DNA of 15,643 nt from Gallionellaceae bacterium UBA5126 (GCA_002414205.1 DHYQ01000041.1:10203-25845); one strand, 5' to 3'; shown: positions 1 to 8,333, counted from the stretch's first letter. Program-made: numbers and translations. The notes: generated by a model not told the origin, from the letters alone.

Positions 1-96
1 TCGTTTAGCCGCGCCGAAATGAACGCCCTGCTGGATTTGGCACAACTGGGCATCGCGCAACTCGCCCAAATGCAGCACACGGCACTCACAAGCTAA
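1..96 (+). CDS. rph: Ribonuclease PH, C-terminal end (partial)
   Basis: The frame is open from the window edge and ends with TAA at 94-96, giving 31 residues. The piece begins SFSRAEMNALLDLA and continues with a helix reading LGIAQLAQMQ. This matches the C-terminal helix of RNase PH, which usually reads like FSREQLDALLxLAxxGI. RNase PH is a phosphorolytic 3'-to-5' exonuclease that trims tRNA 3' ends and forms a hexameric ring in the cytoplasm. The catalytic part lies outside the window, so the call rests on the C-terminal signature alone. The gene converges on the cysK–DUF4149 pair and is followed by a hairpin terminator. Another protein with a similar C-terminal helix is possible but less likely. 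Confidence 0.78.
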   Translation, partial: SFSRAEMNALLDLAQLGIAQLAQMQHTALTS

Positions 97-121
97 ACCA
101 GCGCCATACACGCCAAAGCAG

Positions 122-152
122 AACGGGAAGGCACATGCCTTCCCGTTTTACT
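122..152 (+). terminator. Rho-independent terminator after rph
   Basis: An 11-bp perfect stem (122-132 pairing with 137-147) has a four-base ACAT loop and is followed by TTTT on the plus strand. It lies 25 bases after the rph stop codon. On the opposite strand the downstream bases are less T-rich, so it probably serves rph mainly and could help stop the convergent minus-strand transcript only weakly. Confidence 0.8.
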
Positions 153-171
153 TACGCGCCTATCTTGCCCT

Positions 172-639
172 TTACGCCACAGGCGACCGCTTCCAAATCA
201 GCAACAACCATGCGCCCAGTAAACTTTGTAGCAGATACAGGATGCTGGAAACGCCATGCAGCATGCGAAACTCCCCAGCCTGTGGACTGTGCATCACCTC
301 CAACGGAGCCGCCAGGTGTTTCAGCTCGGCCATATACGGCTGCAACAGAAACAATTGCAGCGCACCCAACAGCAATACACACACCGTCAGCCAGAAGGCA
401 CGGGGCGTGGTGTGGTGCTGGGAGAAACTGCGTTGATGCACCAACAGGTAGCCGCCACAAATCAAGCCTAAATACCCCACCACCTGAAACATCTCTCCAG
501 CCAACATCCCCGCCAGGATGCGATCTGGCTGTGCGCGAAACAAGACCGGCACGGCAAGATAACCGATACTCCACAGCGCCCCGACCCACGCGGTCAGCAT
601 CAACTGCGCCAGCTTGTCGGGTAGCAACGACCACTTCAC
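172..639 (-). CDS. DUF4149-type four-helix membrane protein
   Basis: This small inner-membrane protein has 155 residues and no assigned function. Four hydrophobic helices can be seen at about residues 9-34, 48-67, 82-103 and 129-149, joined by short loops, with a basic C-terminus (WKRSPVA). The size, the helix spacing and a conserved-looking His in MLHGVSS before helix 4 fit the DUF4149 (TMEM205-like) family. The start is a GTG at 637-639 that overlaps the cysK stop codon as GTGA. An AAAGGG stretch upstream could act as the ribosome-binding site, so translation is probably coupled to cysK. No separate promoter was seen. Sharing a transcript with a cysteine synthase suggests, but does not show, a link to sulfur metabolism. 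The family call is by pattern recognition and is moderately sure; that it is a membrane protein is much surer. Confidence 0.8.
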   Translation of the reverse strand: MKWSLLPDKLAQLMLTAWVGALWSIGYLAVPVLFRAQPDRILAGMLAGEMFQVVGYLGLICGGYLLVHQRSFSQHHTTPRAFWLTVCVLLLGALQLFLLQPYMAELKHLAAPLEVMHSPQAGEFRMLHGVSSILYLLQSLLGAWLLLIWKRSPVA

Positions 640-1610
640 AGCGCCAGCCCTTTATCGTCAAACATGCCTTCAAATAACACCGAACTTAGATAGCGCTCCC
701 CGGAGTCGGGCAAAATCACCACAATGGTTTTGCCACTGTTTTGTGGACGTTTGGCATGACGTATTGCAGCAGCCACGGCGGCCCCACAGGAAATCCCGGC
801 CAAGATACCTTCTTCACGCGCCAGACGGCGCGCATAGGTCACGGCCTCTTCGTTACTGACTTGCTCAATAACGTCAATCAAGGACATATCCAGAATATCC
901 GGCACAAAACCCGCGCCAATACCCTGTATCTTGTGCGGCCCGGGCTTCAAGGCTTCACCCGCCCGCTTCTGACTCAGCACCGGGCTGGCCGCAGGCTCAA
1001 CGGCAATCGTTTCAATTTTTTTGCCCTGCTTGTGCTTCAGGTAGCGCGATACCCCGGTAATCGTGCCACCGGTTCCCACCCCTGCCACCAGAATGTCCAC
1101 CGCACCCAAAGTATCGTGCCAAATTTCCGGCCCAGTGGTTTTTTCATGAATCGCTGGATTGGCCGGATTTTTGAATTGATGCAGCAAGACAAAGCGCGAA
1201 TCGGAAGCGGCAATTTCTTCCGCCTTCGCCACTGCACCACTCATGCCTTTGGCACCTTCGGTCAACACCAATTTCGCCCCATATGCCAACAGCAATTTGC
1301 GCCGCTCGATACTCATGGTGTCGGGCATGGTCAGGGTCAGCGGAATGCCGCGCACCGCACAGGCAAAGGCCAAGGCGATGCCGGTATTGCCACTGGTCGG
1401 CTCTACCAACTCCTTGCCCGGCCCCAGCAGACCACGACTTTCGGCGTCATCCACCATCGCAACGCCCAGCCTATCCTTGACCGAATAAGCCGGATTACGC
1501 CCTTCCAGTTTGGCGTACACGGTCGCAAATACGTCACCGAGAATCCGATTCAGTCGCACCAGCGGCGTTCTGCCAACGGCATGTGTATTGTTCAAATAAC
1601 TATTGATCAT
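636..1610 (-). CDS. cysK: Cysteine synthase A (O-acetylserine sulfhydrylase)
   Basis: This PLP enzyme makes cysteine and acetate from O-acetylserine and sulfide in the cytoplasm. The 324 residues cover the full family length. The PLP lysine is Lys45 in NPAYSVKDR. The substrate-binding loop PTSGNTG is at 71-77 and the phosphate-binding GTGGT at 179-183. Near residue 270 is ISCGAA, where E. coli CysK has ISSGAA, and SGERYLS lies near the C-terminus. MSIERRKLL and [12 protein letters not shown] mark it as CysK rather than CysM. The ATG at 1608-1610 has an AGGGG ribosome-binding site six bases upstream. A terminator separates it from rplQ, so it needs its own promoter or read-through; I found no convincing -10/-35 pair. 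The stop codon overlaps the start of the next gene. Confidence 0.95.
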   Translation of the reverse strand: MINSYLNNTHAVGRTPLVRLNRILGDVFATVYAKLEGRNPAYSVKDRLGVAMVDDAESRGLLGPGKELVEPTSGNTGIALAFACAVRGIPLTLTMPDTMSIERRKLLLAYGAKLVLTEGAKGMSGAVAKAEEIAASDSRFVLLHQFKNPANPAIHEKTTGPEIWHDTLGAVDILVAGVGTGGTITGVSRYLKHKQGKKIETIAVEPAASPVLSQKRAGEALKPGPHKIQGIGAGFVPDILDMSLIDVIEQVSNEEAVTYARRLAREEGILAGISCGAAVAAAIRHAKRPQNSGKTIVVILPDSGERYLSSVLFEGMFDDKGLAL

Positions 1611-1650
1611 GTTGATCCCCTTTCAACGGACAATTGCAAATGGACAAATG

Positions 1651-1676
1651 AAAAAGCCGGGCTAACCCGGCTTTTT
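1651..1676 (-). terminator. Bidirectional hairpin terminator ending the r-protein cluster
   Basis: A perfect 11-bp inverted repeat (1651-1661 with 1666-1676) has a four-base loop, a GC-rich core (GCCGGG) and A5/T5 flanks. Read on the minus strand it lies 18 bases after the rplQ stop codon and ends in a T run, as expected of an intrinsic terminator for the alpha operon. It is symmetrical and could also stop plus-strand transcripts. Confidence 0.9.
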
Positions 1677-1693
1677 CAACATCTCAACAGCAC

Positions 1694-2089
1694 TTAAGCT
1701 GCTTCAACCACTTCGGTCGTACCATCATCCGCAGGACGATCCAGCAGTTCAACAAATGCCATAGGAGCATTGTCGCCTTGACGGAAACCGCACTTCAGGA
1801 TGCGCAGATAGCCACCGTTGCGGGTCGCATAACGTGGACCCAGTTCGTCGAACAGCTTGACGACCATTTCACGGTCACGCAGACGGGCAAACGCCAAACG
1901 ACGGTTGGACAGGTTTGCAGTCTTGCCCAATGTCAGGATGGGTTCTGCAACACGGCGCAATTCCTTGGCCTTGGGCAAAGTTGTTTTGATGACTTCGTGA
2001 CGCAACAGGGAAACAGTCATGTTGCGCAGCATGGCCAAGCGATGGCTGCTGGTACGATTGAGTTTTCTGAGACCGGAACGGTGACGCAT
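1694..2089 (-). CDS. rplQ: 50S ribosomal protein L17
   Basis: L17 is a 23S rRNA-binding protein of the large subunit, on the solvent side near the tunnel exit. It has 131 residues and starts [17 protein letters not shown], the family's diagnostic N-terminus. The central part ([18 protein letters not shown]) is also typical. After about residue 118 the tail becomes acidic and low in complexity ([11 protein letters not shown]), as is common in betaproteobacterial L17. It is the last gene of the alpha operon, 31 bases after rpoA, and is followed by a strong terminator. Nothing is missing. Confidence 0.98.
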   Translation of the reverse strand: MRHRSGLRKLNRTSSHRLAMLRNMTVSLLRHEVIKTTLPKAKELRRVAEPILTLGKTANLSNRRLAFARLRDREMVVKLFDELGPRYATRNGGYLRILKCGFRQGDNAPMAFVELLDRPADDGTTEVVEAA

Positions 2090-2120
2090 GTTTTACCTTT
2101 CTAACTTATTATGACTGGCT

Positions 2121-3086
2121 TCAGGACGAAACAGGCCAGTTTTCCAGTTTCATGCCCAACGACAAGTTGTGTTCGGCGAGAACCTGTTTGATTTCATTCA
2201 ACGACTTGCGACCCAAGTTCGGCGTGCGCAACAGATCGTTTTCAGTGTATTGAATCAAATCGCCAATGTAATGAATGCTTTGTGCTTTCAAACAATTGGA
2301 AGAGCGCGGCGTCAATTCCAGATCGTCCACTGGACGCAACAGAATTGGATCAACCTTGGGCGCCTGAACCTTTTCAACCACAGGCTCGGTACCTTCCAAG
2401 GCAGCAAACACGGAGAACTGATCCACCAGAATGCGCGCCGCATTGCGGATCGCTTGTTCGGGATCAATCGCACCATTGGTTTCAATGTGCATCACCAGCT
2501 TGTCCAGATCAGTACGCTGTTCCACACGAGCACTTTCAACAGCATAGCTCACGCGGCTGATCGGGCTGAAAGAAGCATCCAAGGCAATGTGACCCACGGC
2601 ACGGGTTTCACCGGGCACTTGACGGGAAATCGCCGATACATAGCCACGACCTTGCTCCACCTTGATTTGCATATCCAACTCGCCACCGGCGGTCAAATGA
2701 GCAATCACGTGATCTGGATTGATAATTTCGACATCCGCGTGCGGTGCAATATCGGCTGCGGTCACCAGAGCTGGGCCGGACTTTTTCAGTGCCAGCACCA
2801 CTTCAGATTGACCATGCAGGCGCAAAACCACACCTTTCAAATTCAGCAACAAATCAACAACATCTTCCTGAACGCCATCCAGGGTTGCGTACTCATGCAA
2901 TACGCCTGCGATTTTCACTTCAGTTGGAGCGGATCCCGCCATCGAAGACAGCAGGATACGACGCAGTGCATTGCCTAAGGTGTGACCGTAGCCGCGTTCA
3001 AAGGGCTCCATGACAACTTTTGCATCGGTGTCAGAAATCCTTTGCACATCAATAATGCGCGGCTTCAAAAATTCATTGTTAGGCAT
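2121..3086 (-). CDS. rpoA: DNA-directed RNA polymerase subunit alpha
   Basis: The alpha subunit dimerises to nucleate RNA polymerase assembly and contacts upstream promoter DNA and activators. It has 321 residues. The N-terminal domain (about 1-230) carries the [18 protein letters not shown] signature near residues 33-50. A linker follows, and the C-terminal domain holds the DNA-contacting Arg near 261 and Asn near 264 (TPRSSNC), then [12 protein letters not shown] chose the ATG at 3084-3086 because [10 protein letters not shown] matches the family and a GGAG lies seven bases upstream. The longer frame to 3161 would run back into rpsD and adds unrelated residues. The short tail ENWPVSS lacks the extra C-terminal residues of the E. 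coli protein. Confidence 0.97.
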   Translation of the reverse strand: MPNNEFLKPRIIDVQRISDTDAKVVMEPFERGYGHTLGNALRRILLSSMAGSAPTEVKIAGVLHEYATLDGVQEDVVDLLLNLKGVVLRLHGQSEVVLALKKSGPALVTAADIAPHADVEIINPDHVIAHLTAGGELDMQIKVEQGRGYVSAISRQVPGETRAVGHIALDASFSPISRVSYAVESARVEQRTDLDKLVMHIETNGAIDPEQAIRNAARILVDQFSVFAALEGTEPVVEKVQAPKVDPILLRPVDDLELTPRSSNCLKAQSIHYIGDLIQYTENDLLRTPNLGRKSLNEIKQVLAEHNLSLGMKLENWPVSS

Positions 3087-3102
3087 AAAGACTCCAGGCG
3101 GA

Positions 3103-3732
3103 TTACTTAGAATACAGCTCAACCACCAGATGTTCATTGATGGTTGCAGACAATTCCGCACGTTGCGGCAATGCCTTGAATGTACCCTTGCATTCCTTCA
3201 CATCCACTTCCAGCCATTCAGGGAAGCCACGTTGCTCCGCAGCAGCCAAAGCAGCCTTGATGCGCAATTGTGCACGAGCAGTCTCAACGACTTGCACAAC
3301 ATCACCGGGACGCACTTGATAGGATGGAATGTTGACACGCTTACCATTCACCAGCACGCCATTGTGGCGAACCACTTGACGCGCTTCCGAACGGGACGCA
3401 CCGAAACCCATGCGATAGGAAACACTGTCCAGACGGGATTCCAGCAATTGCAGCAATGTTTCGCCGGTAATGCCCTTTTGACGCGCCGCTTCCTTGTAGG
3501 TTAAACGGAATTGCTTTTCCAGCACGCCGTAAACGCGACGAACTTTTTGCTTTTCACGCAACTGTGTACCGTACTCGGACAGACGTGTGTTCTTCTTTTG
3601 ACCATGTTGGCCAGGTGCATAAGCACGGCGTTCAATCGCGCACTTATCGGTGAAGCACTTTTCACCCTTCAAAAACAACTTTTCGCCTTCACGACGACAT
3701 TGGCGGCATTTTGGATCAAGATTTCTAGCCAA
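3103..3732 (-). CDS. rpsD: 30S ribosomal protein S4, four-cysteine (zinc-type) form
   Basis: S4 is a primary 16S rRNA binder that starts 30S assembly, and in E. coli it represses the alpha operon. The predicted protein has 209 residues. The N-terminal region holds Cys9, Cys12, Cys26 and Cys31 (CX2CX13CX4C), the same spacing as the zinc-binding S4 of Thermus; E. coli S4 lacks this set. Next come [16 protein letters not shown] and, at about 97-160, the S4 RNA-binding domain ([30 protein letters not shown]). The end [11 protein letters not shown] is typical. I chose the TTG at 3730-3732: it gives the family start M-ARNLDPK and has GGGAG six bases upstream. The upstream ATG at 3780 lies inside rpsK and adds 16 non-family residues. 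Confidence 0.95.
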   Translation of the reverse strand: MARNLDPKCRQCRREGEKLFLKGEKCFTDKCAIERRAYAPGQHGQKKNTRLSEYGTQLREKQKVRRVYGVLEKQFRLTYKEAARQKGITGETLLQLLESRLDSVSYRMGFGASRSEARQVVRHNGVLVNGKRVNIPSYQVRPGDVVQVVETARAQLRIKAALAAAEQRGFPEWLEVDVKECKGTFKALPQRAELSATINEHLVVELYSK

Positions 3733-3738
3733 GATTGA

Positions 3739-3743
3739 CTCCC
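3739..3743 (-). promoter_or_regulatory. Ribosome-binding site that sets the TTG start of rpsD
   Basis: On the minus strand GGGAG lies six bases before the TTG at 3730-3732, in the 17-base gap after rpsK. No ATG or GTG in frame has such a site near the conserved S4 N-terminus, so this element decides the start. Confidence 0.75.
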
Positions 3744-3749
3744 AGGAGA

Positions 3750-4139
3750 TTAAATACGACGCTTTTTGGGCGGACGGCAACCGTTATGTGGCACCGGGGT
3801 AATATCCGAAATACTGGTGATTTTGAAACCAGCAGCATTCAGTGCACGCACTGCGGACTCACGACCAGGGCCAGGTCCCTTGATACGAACTTCCAGATTC
3901 TTCACACCACACTCCGCTGCCGACTTACCGACAACTTCTGCGGCAACCTGAGCCGCAAAAGGCGTGCTCTTGCGAGAACCCTTGAAACCTTGAGCACCGC
4001 TTGTCGACCAAGCCAAGGCATTGCCCTGACGATCGGTAATGGTGACGATGGTATTGTTAAAAGAGGCGTGAACGTGCGCGATACCTTCAGCAACGTTCTT
4101 TTTTACTTTTTTACGCACCTTGGTGCTTGGTTTAGCCAT
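3750..4139 (-). CDS. rpsK: 30S ribosomal protein S11
   Basis: S11 forms part of the 30S platform, next to the mRNA exit and the Shine-Dalgarno helix. It has 129 residues, the usual length. Recognisable blocks are [16 protein letters not shown] near residues 21-36, [14 protein letters not shown], and the C-terminal run [14 protein letters not shown]. The Asn-Gly in PHNG is the site that becomes isoaspartate in E. coli S11 (family knowledge). The ATG at 4137-4139 gives the expected [14 protein letters not shown]. It lies 28 bases after rpsM and 17 before rpsD in the alpha operon. Confidence 0.98.
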   Translation of the reverse strand: MAKPSTKVRKKVKKNVAEGIAHVHASFNNTIVTITDRQGNALAWSTSGAQGFKGSRKSTPFAAQVAAEVVGKSAAECGVKNLEVRIKGPGPGRESAVRALNAAGFKITSISDITPVPHNGCRPPKKRRI

Positions 4140-4167
4140 AATCCTAATCCTTTATGCGCTATGCAAA

Positions 4168-4533
4168 TTATTTCTTGGAACCAGCGATTGCCTTGCGGGG
4201 GCCTTTACGGGTACGTGCATTAGTACGTGTGCGTTGACCACGGCATGGCAAACCACGACGATGACGCAGACCCCGATAGCACCCCAAATCCATCAAGCGC
4301 TTGATGTTCATGGTGACTTCACGACGAAGATCACCTTCGACCGTGAACTTGGCAACCTCTTCGCGCAGCTTTTCGACGTCGGCGTCAGCGAGATCCTTCA
4401 TCTTTGTTGTTGGATTTACGCCAGCCGCAGCGCAAATCTCTTTGGAACGAGAACGACCAATCCCGTAAATCGCAGTCAAAGCGATTACGGCATGTTGATG
4501 ATTGGGGATGTTTACCCCTGCAATACGTGCCAT
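4168..4533 (-). CDS. rpsM: 30S ribosomal protein S13
   Basis: S13 sits in the 30S head, contacts the P-site tRNA through its basic tail, and forms bridges to the 50S. It has 121 residues. [10 protein letters not shown] opens it, [12 protein letters not shown] is the helix-hairpin-helix element near residues 23-34, and [16 protein letters not shown] is the diagnostic block near 90-105. Cys in LPCRGQ, where E. coli has LPVRGQ, is the form I associate with betaproteobacteria. The tail [13 protein letters not shown] is basic, as expected. It is the first gene of the alpha operon, preceded by AGGG seven bases before the ATG and by a candidate promoter overlapping the end of rpmJ. Confidence 0.98.
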   Translation of the reverse strand: MARIAGVNIPNHQHAVIALTAIYGIGRSRSKEICAAAGVNPTTKMKDLADADVEKLREEVAKFTVEGDLRREVTMNIKRLMDLGCYRGLRHRRGLPCRGQRTRTNARTRKGPRKAIAGSKK

Positions 4534-4559
4534 GCAGATACCCTATATTCAAAAGGAAA

Positions 4560-4589
4560 ATTATAACACCCGAAGGCGATCTAACTCAA
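4560..4589 (-). promoter_or_regulatory. Candidate alpha-operon promoter (extended -10)
   Basis: On the minus strand the -35 TTGAGT (4584-4589, four of six matches) is 18 bases from a perfect -10 TATAAT (4560-4565), which is preceded by TGT and so forms an extended -10. The -35 directly abuts the rpmJ stop codon (4590). The predicted start is near 4553, leaving a leader of only about 20 bases before rpsM. The position matches the E. coli alpha promoter between rpmJ and rpsM. This is seen by consensus only. Confidence 0.7.
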
Positions 4590-4703
4590 TTAACCTTGAC
4601 GTTGCTTATGGCGAGGCTCGGAACAAATCACCCGAACAACACGCTTGCGAACGACAACTTTACAATTACGACAGATTTTTTTAACAGAAGCTTGAACTCT
4701 CAT
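4590..4703 (-). CDS. rpmJ: 50S ribosomal protein L36, zinc-ribbon form
   Basis: L36 is the smallest large-subunit protein and binds 23S rRNA near the peptidyl transferase region. Translating the minus strand gives 37 residues, beginning [15 protein letters not shown] and ending HKQRQG before TAA. Cys11, Cys14, Cys27 and His32 form the complete zinc site, so this is the zinc-binding (C+) type. GGAG lies six bases before the ATG at 4701-4703. It follows infA by 23 bases and is the last gene of the spc group. The predicted alpha promoter begins directly after its stop codon. Confidence 0.96.
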   Translation of the reverse strand: MRVQASVKKICRNCKVVVRKRVVRVICSEPRHKQRQG

Positions 4704-4726
4704 TTTATTCTCCAAATAACTGGTTG

Positions 4727-4945
4727 CTACTTGGCGCGGAACACAATCCGTGCCTTGCTCAAATCGTAGGGGGTCAATTCCACCGTCACTTTGTCACCGG
4801 GCAAAATCTTGATGTAATGCATACGCATTTTTCCAGAAATGTGCCCAAGCACCACATGACCATTTTCCAATTTGATGCGAAACGTTGCATTCGGCAGAGA
4901 CTCTTCAATCTCGCCTTGCATCTGAATAACGTCTTCCTTAGCCAT
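4727..4945 (-). CDS. infA: Translation initiation factor IF-1
   Basis: IF-1 is a small OB-fold protein that binds the 30S A site during initiation and works with IF-2 and IF-3. At 72 residues it is full length. [40 protein letters not shown] and the end [12 protein letters not shown] are family-standard. Its ATG overlaps the secY stop by one base (TAATG), suggesting coupled translation. In E. coli infA is not in the spc operon; finding it between secY and rpmJ fits betaproteobacteria and many other bacteria. Many betaproteobacteria carry a second infA elsewhere, which cannot be judged here. Confidence 0.97.
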   Translation of the reverse strand: MAKEDVIQMQGEIEESLPNATFRIKLENGHVVLGHISGKMRMHYIKILPGDKVTVELTPYDLSKARIVFRAK

Positions 4946-6255
4946 TAGCGCAGACTCCCACCTTTAAAGTTTGCCTTTTTCAACAGACTTTCATACTGAT
5001 GAGTCATCAGATAAGACTGCACTTGCGCCATGAAATCCATGGTTACCACAACCAAGATCAGCAACGAGGTACCACCAAAATAGAACGGTACATTCCAGTT
5101 AATTACCAAAAACTCTGGCAGCAAACAGACCAATGCCACATAGAAAGCACCCACCAAGGTCAAACGCAACATGATCTTCTCAATATATTTAGCGGTCTGC
5201 TCACCAGGACGAATACCAGGCAAAAAGGCGCCACTCTTCTTGAGATTGTCTGCCGTTTCTTTTGGGCTGAAAACCAGCGCGGTATAAAAGAAACAGAAGA
5301 AAAAGATCGCTGCCGCATAGGCCATCACATAGATGGGCTGCCCTGGCGACAATTTCTCACTGATGGACTTCAACCAACCCATACCATGACCATCTCCCAA
5401 CCAGCCCGCAATTGTTGCCGGGAAGAGAATGATACTAGAGGCAAAGATCGGCGGAATAACACCGGCCATATTCAGTTTCAGCGGCAGATGCGAGGAATTA
5501 CCGCCGTACACCTTATTACCGACTTGACGCTTGGCATAGTTCACCAGAATCTTACGTTGACCGCGCTCCACGAACACCACCAGCGCTGTCACAGCCACCG
5601 CACCAAGCAACAACATCAAGACCAGCGGAATGGAAAAGGCACCTGTTCTGACCAACTCCAAGGTACTACCAATTGCTGTCGGCAAACCGGCGGCAATCCC
5701 CGCGAAGATAATCAACGAAATACCATTACCCAAACCACGCTCAGTAATTTGCTCACCCAACCACATCAAGAACATTGTGCCAGTGACCAACGTAAACGTA
5801 GAGGTCAACAAGAACATCACACCAGGATTGGGAACCAGTCCAGGCTGCGATTGAAGTGCGATGGAAATACCATAAGCTTGGAACAATGCCAGACCCAGCG
5901 TCCCATAACGGGTGTATTGCGTGATCTTGCGACGACCAGCCTCGCCTTCCTTCTTCAACTGCTCCAAATACGGCACCGCAATCGCTGCGAGCTGCATGAT
6001 GATGGAAGCAGAAATATAGGGCATGATTCCCAAGGCAAAAATAGTGAAGCGGGATAACGCACCACCGGAGAACATGTTAAACATGCCCAAAATGCCACTT
6101 TTTTGCTGTTTGAACAAATCCGCCAAGACAGTCGGATCAATGCCCGGCACCGGAATATGTGCGCCGATACGGTAAACAACTAACGCCCCCAGCAAAAACC
6201 AGAGGCGCTTGCTCAAATCACCGTATTTATTTGCCGATTTGACAGGTGTATTCAC
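4945..6255 (-). CDS. secY: Preprotein translocase channel subunit SecY
   Basis: SecY forms the protein-conducting channel of the inner membrane with SecE and SecG and receives chains from SecA or the ribosome. It has 436 residues with ten expected membrane helices. The first helix is near 18-40. The plug region is around [21 protein letters not shown] near 60-80. The C4 cytoplasmic loop is at [15 protein letters not shown], and the C5 loop [19 protein letters not shown] carries the conserved Arg needed for SecA and ribosome contact. The start [20 protein letters not shown] is plausible, as SecY N-termini vary. The gene sits nine bases after rplO and overlaps infA by one base, the usual last large gene of the spc operon. 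Confidence 0.98.
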   Translation of the reverse strand: MNTPVKSANKYGDLSKRLWFLLGALVVYRIGAHIPVPGIDPTVLADLFKQQKSGILGMFNMFSGGALSRFTIFALGIMPYISASIIMQLAAIAVPYLEQLKKEGEAGRRKITQYTRYGTLGLALFQAYGISIALQSQPGLVPNPGVMFLLTSTFTLVTGTMFLMWLGEQITERGLGNGISLIIFAGIAAGLPTAIGSTLELVRTGAFSIPLVLMLLLGAVAVTALVVFVERGQRKILVNYAKRQVGNKVYGGNSSHLPLKLNMAGVIPPIFASSIILFPATIAGWLGDGHGMGWLKSISEKLSPGQPIYVMAYAAAIFFFCFFYTALVFSPKETADNLKKSGAFLPGIRPGEQTAKYIEKIMLRLTLVGAFYVALVCLLPEFLVINWNVPFYFGGTSLLILVVVTMDFMAQVQSYLMTHQYESLLKKANFKGGSLR

Positions 6256-6264
6256 TGGCTACCC

Positions 6265-6699
6265 TTATTCGGCAATGCTTCCACCAGCAGCTTCGATGGC
6301 AGCACGCGCACCTTTGGTGGCAGCGATACCTTGCAAGGTGACTGCACGATCAATCTCACCGCACAGAATAACCTTGGCCGCCAGTGCACGGCTCGACACC
6401 AAGCCAACTTGCTTCAGGGCCAACAAATCCACATTATCCACAGGCAAGGCTGCGATATCACCCAGACGAACCTCTTGCGTATCATCTCGAGTCAGCGAAA
6501 CGAAACCACGCTTGGGCAAGCGGCGTTGCAAAGGCATCTGACCGCCTTCGAAACCCACTTTATGAAAACCACCCGCACGGGATTTTTGACCCTTGTGACC
6601 ACGACCGGCTGTCTTGCCGAGACCGGAGCCAATACCGCGACCAACACGGCGCTTGGCGTGCTTCGCACCAACTGCGGGTTGAATAGTATTCAGTTCCAT
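6265..6699 (-). CDS. rplO: 50S ribosomal protein L15
   Basis: L15 is a large-subunit protein with a long N-terminal extension that threads into 23S rRNA. It has 144 residues. [14 protein letters not shown] starts it, and the Gly- and Lys-rich stretch [21 protein letters not shown] near residues 17-37 is diagnostic. The globular part follows with LPKRGFVSL and ends in [12 protein letters not shown]. Its ATG at 6697-6699 lies immediately next to the rpmD stop with no gap, a normal arrangement in spc operons. Confidence 0.98.
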   Translation of the reverse strand: MELNTIQPAVGAKHAKRRVGRGIGSGLGKTAGRGHKGQKSRAGGFHKVGFEGGQMPLQRRLPKRGFVSLTRDDTQEVRLGDIAALPVDNVDLLALKQVGLVSSRALAAKVILCGEIDRAVTLQGIAATKGARAAIEAAGGSIAE

Positions 6700-6885
6700 T
6701 TATGCCTCACACTTAACCAGATAAAACACCTTATTGATCATGCCGCGCACTTCAGGAGTATCAACCAACTCAACGGTGTGATTGATACGACGCAGACCTA
6801 GACCACGAATGGTGTCACGATGGGACTTTTTAGTGCCAATCAGGCTTTTGACCTGTGTCACCTTGATTGTCTTAGCAGTAGTCAT
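6700..6885 (-). CDS. rpmD: 50S ribosomal protein L30
   Basis: L30 is a small large-subunit protein with a ferredoxin-like fold. It has 61 residues, typical of the bacterial form. The core is [33 protein letters not shown] (about 8-40), and the end has [13 protein letters not shown]. The start MTTAKTIKV at 6883-6885 is followed directly by the conserved KVTQVKS. It lies three bases after rpsE and abuts rplO, so translation is very likely coupled. Confidence 0.97.
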   Translation of the reverse strand: MTTAKTIKVTQVKSLIGTKKSHRDTIRGLGLRRINHTVELVDTPEVRGMINKVFYLVKCEA

Positions 6886-6888
6886 GAC

Positions 6889-7410
6889 TTACCCCAAAAT
6901 TTCTTCAACGCTCTTGCCGCGCTTGGCAGCGATTTCGGCAGGGGAGCTCAAGGCCTTCAAACCATTCAAAGTTGCACGAACAACATTGTAAGGATTGCTG
7001 GAGCCAATACACTTGGCCAAAACGTTGTGCACACCAACGGCTTCAAAAACAGCACGCATCGCACCACCGGCGATAATCCCGGTACCGTCGGAAGCAGGCT
7101 GAATCAGCACCTTAGCGGCACCATGCTTACCAACAACCGCATGATGAACCGTGCCATTCTTCAAATTAACTTTGACCAGATTGCGACGCGCTTCTTCCAT
7201 GGCCTTTTGCACAGCAACTGGCACTTCCTTGGACTTACCCTTACCCATTGCAACACGACCATCGCCATCACCAACGACTGTCAGCGCAGCGAACCCCATG
7301 ATACGACCACCTTTTACAACCTTGGTGACGCGATTCACAGAGATCATTTTTTCGATCATGCCGTCATCGCGCTCTTCTTTTTGCTGCGACTTACCTTGTG
7401 GCTTTGCCAT
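6889..7410 (-). CDS. rpsE: 30S ribosomal protein S5
   Basis: S5 shapes the 30S mRNA entry and decoding regions. It has 173 residues from the chosen start. The N-terminal double-stranded RNA-binding-like domain contains [27 protein letters not shown] (about 25-51). The C-terminal domain has the block [21 protein letters not shown], and the protein ends [10 protein letters not shown] chose the ATG at 7408-7410 ([18 protein letters not shown]), the usual betaproteobacterial N-terminus, with GGAG seven bases upstream. The frame stays open to a TTG at 7422 that would add four residues (MELN) and use the ribosome-binding site as coding sequence, so I rejected it. Confidence 0.97.
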   Translation of the reverse strand: MAKPQGKSQQKEERDDGMIEKMISVNRVTKVVKGGRIMGFAALTVVGDGDGRVAMGKGKSKEVPVAVQKAMEEARRNLVKVNLKNGTVHHAVVGKHGAAKVLIQPASDGTGIIAGGAMRAVFEAVGVHNVLAKCIGSSNPYNVVRATLNGLKALSSPAEIAAKRGKSVEEILG

Positions 7411-7422
7411 ATTCAACTCCAA

Positions 7423-7779
7423 TTAGAACTGCAAGCCATGCTCGCGTGCAGCCTCTGCCAATGCTTTAACGCGACCATGATATCGATTACCGGAACGGTC
7501 AAAGGCGACCTGCGTGATGCCAACGCTCTTTGCCTTTTCGGCAATACGCTGACCAACAATCGCTGCGGCTGCCACATTACCACCGTTAGAAACCTGAGAC
7601 TTAACTTCAGCTTCCAAAGTAGAGGCACTCGCCAAAATCTTGCCACCACACGCAGAAATAATTTGCGCATAGATGTGCAGATTAGTGCGATTTACTGCCA
7701 AGCGAATACTCTTTTTTTCAGCAATACGTGCACGGGTTTTGCGTGCTCTGCGCTGACGCGCTTCTTTCTTGTTCAACAT
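7423..7779 (-). CDS. rplR: 50S ribosomal protein L18
   Basis: L18 binds 5S rRNA and, with L5 and L25, docks it on the large subunit. It has 118 residues. A basic N-terminus ([19 protein letters not shown]) is followed by [26 protein letters not shown] and the conserved end [28 protein letters not shown]. The length and order are standard. It lies 11 bases after rplF and 12 before rpsE in the spc group. Confidence 0.98.
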   Translation of the reverse strand: MLNKKEARQRRARKTRARIAEKKSIRLAVNRTNLHIYAQIISACGGKILASASTLEAEVKSQVSNGGNVAAAAIVGQRIAEKAKSVGITQVAFDRSGNRYHGRVKALAEAAREHGLQF

Positions 7780-7790
7780 GTTCGCCTCAA

Positions 7791-8324
7791 TTACTTCTTC
7801 TTGGTTTCTTTCAGAGTGACAACTTCGTCACTGTAGCGGACACCCTTACCCTTGTAAGGCTCAGGCTGACGATATGCACGAATTTCAGCAGCAACTTGAC
7901 CAATTTTTTGCTTATCCGCACCCTTCAACACAATTTCAGTTTGTGTCGGAGTAGTCACAACAACACCTTCTGGCATTTGATAAGCAACAGGATGGGAGAA
8001 ACCCAAGGTCAGATTCAATGTACTGCCAGCAGCTTGCGCACGATAACCCACACCCACCAGGGTCAGCTTGCGCTCAAAGCCCTTGCTAACGCCCTCAACC
8101 ATGTTTGCCAACAGCGCACGCGCGGTGCCAGACATTGCACCTGCTTCACGACTACCATCTGCAGCCTTGCACAGCAGTGCATCACCTTCACGAACAATCG
8201 CAACACTGGCTGGAAAAGAACGCTGCAAAGCACCAAGCGCACCCTTCACGGACACATCATTACCAGACAAAACCACTTCCACACCCTGAGGCACAACCAC
8301 CGGATTCTTAGCGACTCTAGACAT
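7791..8324 (-). CDS. rplF: 50S ribosomal protein L6
   Basis: L6 lies at the base of the L7/L12 stalk, near the sarcin-ricin loop and the GTPase factor site. It has 177 residues in two repeated alpha/beta domains (about 1-82 and 83-177). The opening [17 protein letters not shown], the middle [25 protein letters not shown] and the C-terminal signature [16 protein letters not shown] identify it. The tail TLKETKKK is basic. It follows rpsH by nine bases in the normal spc order. Confidence 0.98.
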   Translation of the reverse strand: MSRVAKNPVVVPQGVEVVLSGNDVSVKGALGALQRSFPASVAIVREGDALLCKAADGSREAGAMSGTARALLANMVEGVSKGFERKLTLVGVGYRAQAAGSTLNLTLGFSHPVAYQMPEGVVVTTPTQTEIVLKGADKQKIGQVAAEIRAYRQPEPYKGKGVRYSDEVVTLKETKKK

Positions 8325-8333
8325 GTTTACCCC

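Noticed and set aside
741..1697. Long plus-strand open frame opposite cysK
   Set aside because: It is the antisense of a full-length cysK with all active-site motifs, has no ribosome-binding site, and its residue mix (Asn, Gln, His, Arg) is typical of a reverse-strand shadow.
3087..3161. N-terminal extension of RpoA by 25 residues
   Set aside because: It overlaps rpsD, adds residues not found in alpha subunits, and the ATG at 3086 has a ribosome-binding site and the family N-terminus.
4999..6057. 352-codon plus-strand open frame opposite secY
   Set aside because: Rich in His, Gln and Thr with no domain I recognise; secY on the other strand explains the sequence.
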